Positions 5,621 through 7,506 of a DNA stretch of 7,506 nucleotides are shown piece by piece. The DNA is from an uncultured Mucilaginibacter sp. (GTDB taxonomy: Bacteria; Bacteroidota; Bacteroidia; Sphingobacteriales; Sphingobacteriaceae). Each line of letters starts with the position of its first letter. The stretch's first letter is position 1. The stretch spans positions 1 through 7,506 of the forward strand of contig NZ_CAMLHX010000092.1 in NCBI RefSeq assembly GCF_946479965.1, written 5' to 3'. The notes below the pieces were generated by a model. The model searched no databases. It was not told where the DNA came from and saw only the letters and a program-made list of their open reading frames with translations. Made by a program: the position numbers and the translations under genes.

Positions 5621-6373
5621 TCAAAACGCTGATCGTGCCGCTCCGCCATCTACAACAACCACCGTACCTGTTACATAAGCGGCGCGGGGTGATACCAGGA
5701 ATGCTGCCATATTGGCCATATCCTGCGGTTGACCAAAATCGCCTAATGGTATTTCTTGTTGCGTATGTTTTTTACGCTCATCGCCCGGAAAATAGGGGCG
5801 GATATTTTCCGTGTCGATTAAACCCGGTTGCAGGCAATTTACCCTGATATTGTATTTTCCCAGTTCGGCAGCCAGTTGTTTAGACCACTGTACCAATGCC
5901 GCCTTAGCAACAGCCGATATGTTTAAAAACCGCAGCTCGTAGGTGCTGCTTAAATTAAGTATTGCGCCTTGTTTACGTTCAATAAAATGCGGCAACAGTT
6001 GCTGTGTAAGCTGCCTCGGCCGTTCAAAATCAAGCCCCATAGATTGTTGCCATTGCTCATCCGGCCCCGCCAAAGCTACCGGACTGCTTTGCCCTGCATT
6101 GTTGATCAGGATATCCACATGCCCCAATGCTGACAGCGCGGCTGTCGCGATATTTTCGGGCCCATCAGGCGCCAGCAGATCCTGCTGAAAAACAATAGGG
6201 GAGACATGCCCTAAAGCGCTTACCTCTGTTTGCAAGCTGGTTAGCAAAGCCTGGTTACGCCCCGTCGCGAAAACTTTAACTCCTTCTTCGGCCAGCTGTT
6301 TAACTATAGCCCTGCCAATGCCCTGGCTTGCACCCGTTACCAAAGCAGTTTTTCCGTTTAAATACAGATCCAT
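5621..6373 (-). CDS. Short-chain dehydrogenase/reductase (SDR) family protein, 250 aa, atypical active site
   Basis: A classical-length SDR with Rossmann fold: cofactor motif TGASQGIG (13-20), ATGRN (36-40, the Arg suggesting NADP(H)), the acidic QQD (63-65), NNAG (91-94), SS (142-143), QPGLIDT (182-188) and the closing VTGTVVVVDGG (234-244). The usual YxxxK is replaced: K157 is present but the Tyr position is Ser (SAVAK, 153-157), and the Asn of the catalytic tetrad also appears changed (D115 region). An SDR subgroup with LSNxxR-like substitutions at this place is known, so it may be a natural variant with a different reaction or a binding role. Substrate unknown. The start was taken at ATG 6371-6373 (MDLYLNGKTALVTG), ten codons inside a possible TTG start at 6403, because the fold begins there. 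It is divergent from the HxlR regulator gene and probably controlled by it. It converges on the nuclease gene with 38 bases between. Confidence 0.88.
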   Translation of the reverse strand: MDLYLNGKTALVTGASQGIGRAIVKQLAEEGVKVFATGRNQALLTSLQTEVSALGHVSPIVFQQDLLAPDGPENIATAALSALGHVDILINNAGQSSPVALAGPDEQWQQSMGLDFERPRQLTQQLLPHFIERKQGAILNLSSTYELRFLNISAVAKAALVQWSKQLAAELGKYNIRVNCLQPGLIDTENIRPYFPGDERKKHTQQEIPLGDFGQPQDMANMAAFLVSPRAAYVTGTVVVVDGGAARSAF

Positions 6374-6425
6374 ATACGTGTTTTTTAAAAAATTACCTTG
6401 CAATAATAATTGATACGGCCTGTTT

Positions 6426-6451
6426 TTGTAGGTTTCGCAACCGATTGTAGG
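6426..6451. promoter_or_regulatory. Direct repeats TTGTAGG flanking a small palindrome, candidate operator
   Basis: TTGTAGG occurs at 6426-6432 and 6445-6451, 19 bases apart start to start, which is close to two helical turns. Between them GGTT (6431-6434) and AACC (6439-6442) form a short inverted repeat around TCGC. The site lies in the 99-base region between the SDR and HxlR genes, suitable for control of both. The repeats are short, so chance is possible. Confidence 0.35.
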
Positions 6452-6452
6452 A

Positions 6453-6472
6453 TACCAACAAATTTGTAAGTA
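6453..6472. promoter_or_regulatory. Imperfect 20-bp palindrome before the HxlR gene, candidate autoregulatory operator
   Basis: TAC at 6453-6455 and GTA at 6470-6472 flank the perfect inner palindrome ACAAATTTGT (6458-6467); only two base pairs are mismatched. It directly precedes the ATG at 6473 and overlaps CAAATTTG (6459-6466), one mismatch from the TAnnTTTG promoter element. A dimeric winged-helix regulator bound here would block the regulator's own promoter. If that promoter is used, the mRNA would be nearly leaderless. Confidence 0.45.
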
Positions 6473-6829
6473 ATGACAGCGCGAAAAGAAAATTCTACCT
6501 ATTCACAGAACGAAAAATTTATAATAGCCTGCGACCTGACGTACGCCGTAAGTAAAATTGGCGGGCGATGGAAGATAGTTATATTGGATAAGTTGGGGTA
6601 CCAAACACTGCGTTTTGGAGATTTGAAAAAGGAGTTTCCGTACATAACAGAACGCATGCTAACCTTACAACTGCGCTCCCTTGAAAAAGACGGTTTGGTT
6701 AAACGCACCGTTTATGCCGAGGTACCGCCGCGTGTTGAGTACCAGCTTACGCCTATGGCAACCGAGTTTTTGCCTATATTTAAGCAGCTTAGCAGCTGGG
6801 GAAAGAAGTATAAGGAGTTAACAAAGTAG
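6473..6829 (+). CDS. HxlR-family winged-helix transcriptional regulator, 118 aa
   Basis: Length and motifs fit the HxlR (MarR-like) family: C20 in IIACDLTYAVSKIGGRWKIVIL (family Cys before the IGGxWK signature at 29-34), LRFGDLKKEF (46-55), the recognition region ITERMLTLQLRSLEKDGLV (58-76), the wing with VYAEVPPRVEYQLT (80-93), and the C-terminal dimer helix ending SSWGKKYKEL. Family members bind DNA as dimers and often sense reactive carbonyls, quinones or oxidants through the conserved N-terminal Cys, which is present, so redox or electrophile sensing is plausible but unproven. It is divergent from the SDR gene, a common arrangement in which the regulator controls a detoxifying reductase. 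Start ATG 6473 gives the usual N-terminus. No strong terminator follows; only a weak AAAAC/GTTTT hairpin is seen near 6859-6871. Confidence 0.92.
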   Translation: MTARKENSTYSQNEKFIIACDLTYAVSKIGGRWKIVILDKLGYQTLRFGDLKKEFPYITERMLTLQLRSLEKDGLVKRTVYAEVPPRVEYQLTPMATEFLPIFKQLSSWGKKYKELTK

Positions 6830-6996
6830 AAGCACGTGCGACCGGTTATAGGTAATTTAAAACACTGTTTTAGACGATGTGTACAAAATTTTAGTCGCAA
6901 CCGAACAACCGCATGTTGTATAACAGCTAAATATAAAGAGGGGCACAGCATTTGCATCAGCTTGTTTATCAATGTATAAACAAAGGCCGTGTATAT

Positions 6997-7233
6997 ATGA
7001 CTTCGGATGATTTTAATGCCTGCAGCTTTCAACAAAAAACCGAACTGGTATTGAAGGGTACGTTCCTGGCCGACAGGCTAACGGATAGGTATTACATAAG
7101 ACTGTACAACCTGCATCAATTTTACGTTGAGGCTTTTTTTGACGACCATACGCACCTGATAGTCCATTTCAGGGCATTTGAAAACACCATGTTTGTGCTG
7201 CCTTATGTTAGTGATCTGAAGATTGCGGTTTGA
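6997..7233 (+). CDS. Conserved small Bacteroidota protein, 78 aa, function unknown
   Basis: The frame from ATG 6997 reads MTSDDFNACSFQQKTELV..., then GTFLADRL, YYIRLYNLHQFYVEAFFD, and ends AFENTMFVLPYVSDLKIAV. This follows a pattern I recall in many short Bacteroidota proteins: an N-terminal F/LxxxEQ helix, a GxFLxxR turn, LYxLxxFYVEV, then a PYL-like end. No signal peptide, membrane segment or catalytic motif is seen; it should be a small cytosolic alpha/beta protein. A TTG at 6952 in the same frame would add 15 residues that do not fit the family, so ATG 6997 is preferred. The leader is long (167 bases after the HxlR stop) and no clear -7 element is visible. It lies just before the terminal repeat block. 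Confidence 0.7.
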   Translation: MTSDDFNACSFQQKTELVLKGTFLADRLTDRYYIRLYNLHQFYVEAFFDDHTHLIVHFRAFENTMFVLPYVSDLKIAV

Positions 7234-7279
7234 GGGCAGGGCGTGCCTTATTGATTTAAAACAAGCGCCGGGCCTGTGC

Positions 7280-7395
7280 GATTCCCCTCTTGAGAGGGGC
7301 GGAGGGGTGTGTTATGTGAGCGACTTAACAGTAAACAGCCTAACACACCCCCGCAACCGCACAGTCCCCACGCGCCCCCTCTCAAGAGGGGAGTC
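7280..7395. repeat. Inverted-repeat element with CCCCTCTTGAGAGGGG ends (copy 1)
   Basis: The left end GATTCCCCTCTTGAGAGGGG (7280-7299) reappears inverted at the right end (CCCCTCTCAAGAGGGGAGTC, 7376-7395), with one base changed. Each end is itself a hairpin (CCCCTC-TTGA-GAGGGG). Inside, GGGGTGTGTTA (left) matches TAACACACCCC (7341-7351) inverted, so the arms extend inward, with insertions in the right arm. The inner loop is about 26 bases (7315-7340). Total about 116 bp, no transposase. From memory, elements with this end are frequent between genes in Pedobacter, Mucilaginibacter and Flavobacterium. Confidence 0.75.
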
Positions 7396-7451
7396 TTGGC
7401 GGATGCTATTTATAAATGTTAGCAAGATTAAAAAGAGCGGCGGACTTGTGT

Positions 7452-7506
7452 GATTCCCCTCTTGAGAGGGGCGGAGGGGTGTGTTATGTGAGCGACTTAA
7501 CAGTAA
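7452..7506. repeat. Second copy of the same element, cut by the window edge
   Basis: Bases 7452-7506 are identical to 7280-7334 over all 55 positions. Weaker similarity continues upstream (7437-7451 against 7265-7279), so the duplicated unit is at least 172 bases in period. The copy runs off the window, so its right end cannot be seen. Confidence 0.85.

Noticed and set aside
6374..6403. TTG start giving a ten-residue longer SDR
   Set aside because: The Rossmann fold begins right after the ATG at 6373, which is the usual SDR N-terminus.
6859..6871. AAAAC/GTTTT hairpin after the HxlR gene as a terminator
   Set aside because: The stem is only five to six A-T-rich pairs with a three-base loop; too weak to call.
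6435..6904. TCGCAACCGA occurring on both sides of the HxlR gene (6435-6444 and 6895-6904)
   Set aside because: Many 10-base matches are expected by chance in 7.5 kb, and no extension or symmetry supports an attachment site.
7223..7453. Open frame of 76 codons on the plus strand
   Set aside because: It runs through the inverted-repeat element and starts inside the end of the preceding small gene; its sequence is a translation of the repeat.
7280..7506. CRISPR array
   Set aside because: Only two copies with a 172-base period and internal inverted arms; there are no evenly spaced short repeats with unique spacers and no cas genes.

Overview
The window looks like chromosomal DNA of a Bacteroidota bacterium, most likely of the Sphingobacteriaceae (Mucilaginibacter/Pedobacter type). 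The grounds are a TAnnTTTG-type promoter element, the near absence of Shine-Dalgarno sequences, small protein families typical of that group, a lipoprotein with a CSKKND-type N-terminus, and dispersed intergenic repeats of kinds I recall from those genomes. The genus is an inference from style; no marker gene is present.

Left part (1-2358): the 3' end of a hybrid histidine kinase gene enters from the left edge (+). It converges on a 57-residue, very hydrophilic small protein (-), with a strong two-way terminator hairpin between them. After an AT-rich intergenic stretch comes a J-domain/KTSC-domain protein (+), whose upstream part contains a clear promoter that argues for a start well inside the longest reading frame. 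It converges on a small lipoprotein (-), again across a perfect palindromic two-way terminator.

Middle (2359-5582): about 500 bases without a gene carry two structured, repeat-like elements. They are followed by two co-directional genes that stand out from their neighbours. The first encodes a cyclodeaminase-like (FTCD_C) helical domain fused to an ImmA/IrrE-type zinc protease (HELGH motif). The second encodes a protein of unknown N-terminal function with a PD-(D/E)XK nuclease domain at its C-terminus. A protease-nuclease pair placed beside repeats, with a hairpin directly in front of the second start codon, is the best candidate here for an undescribed two-gene system, possibly anti-phage or stress-activated. 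That function is inference only.

Right part (5583-7506): a short-chain dehydrogenase gene (-) is divergent from an HxlR-family regulator gene (+). The shared 99-base region holds direct repeats and an imperfect palindrome suitable as operators, so this is probably a regulator with its target. The dehydrogenase lacks the usual catalytic tyrosine. A 78-residue conserved small protein (+) follows, and the window ends in a tandem series of inverted-repeat elements with CCCCTC/GAGGGG hairpins, the last copy cut by the window edge.
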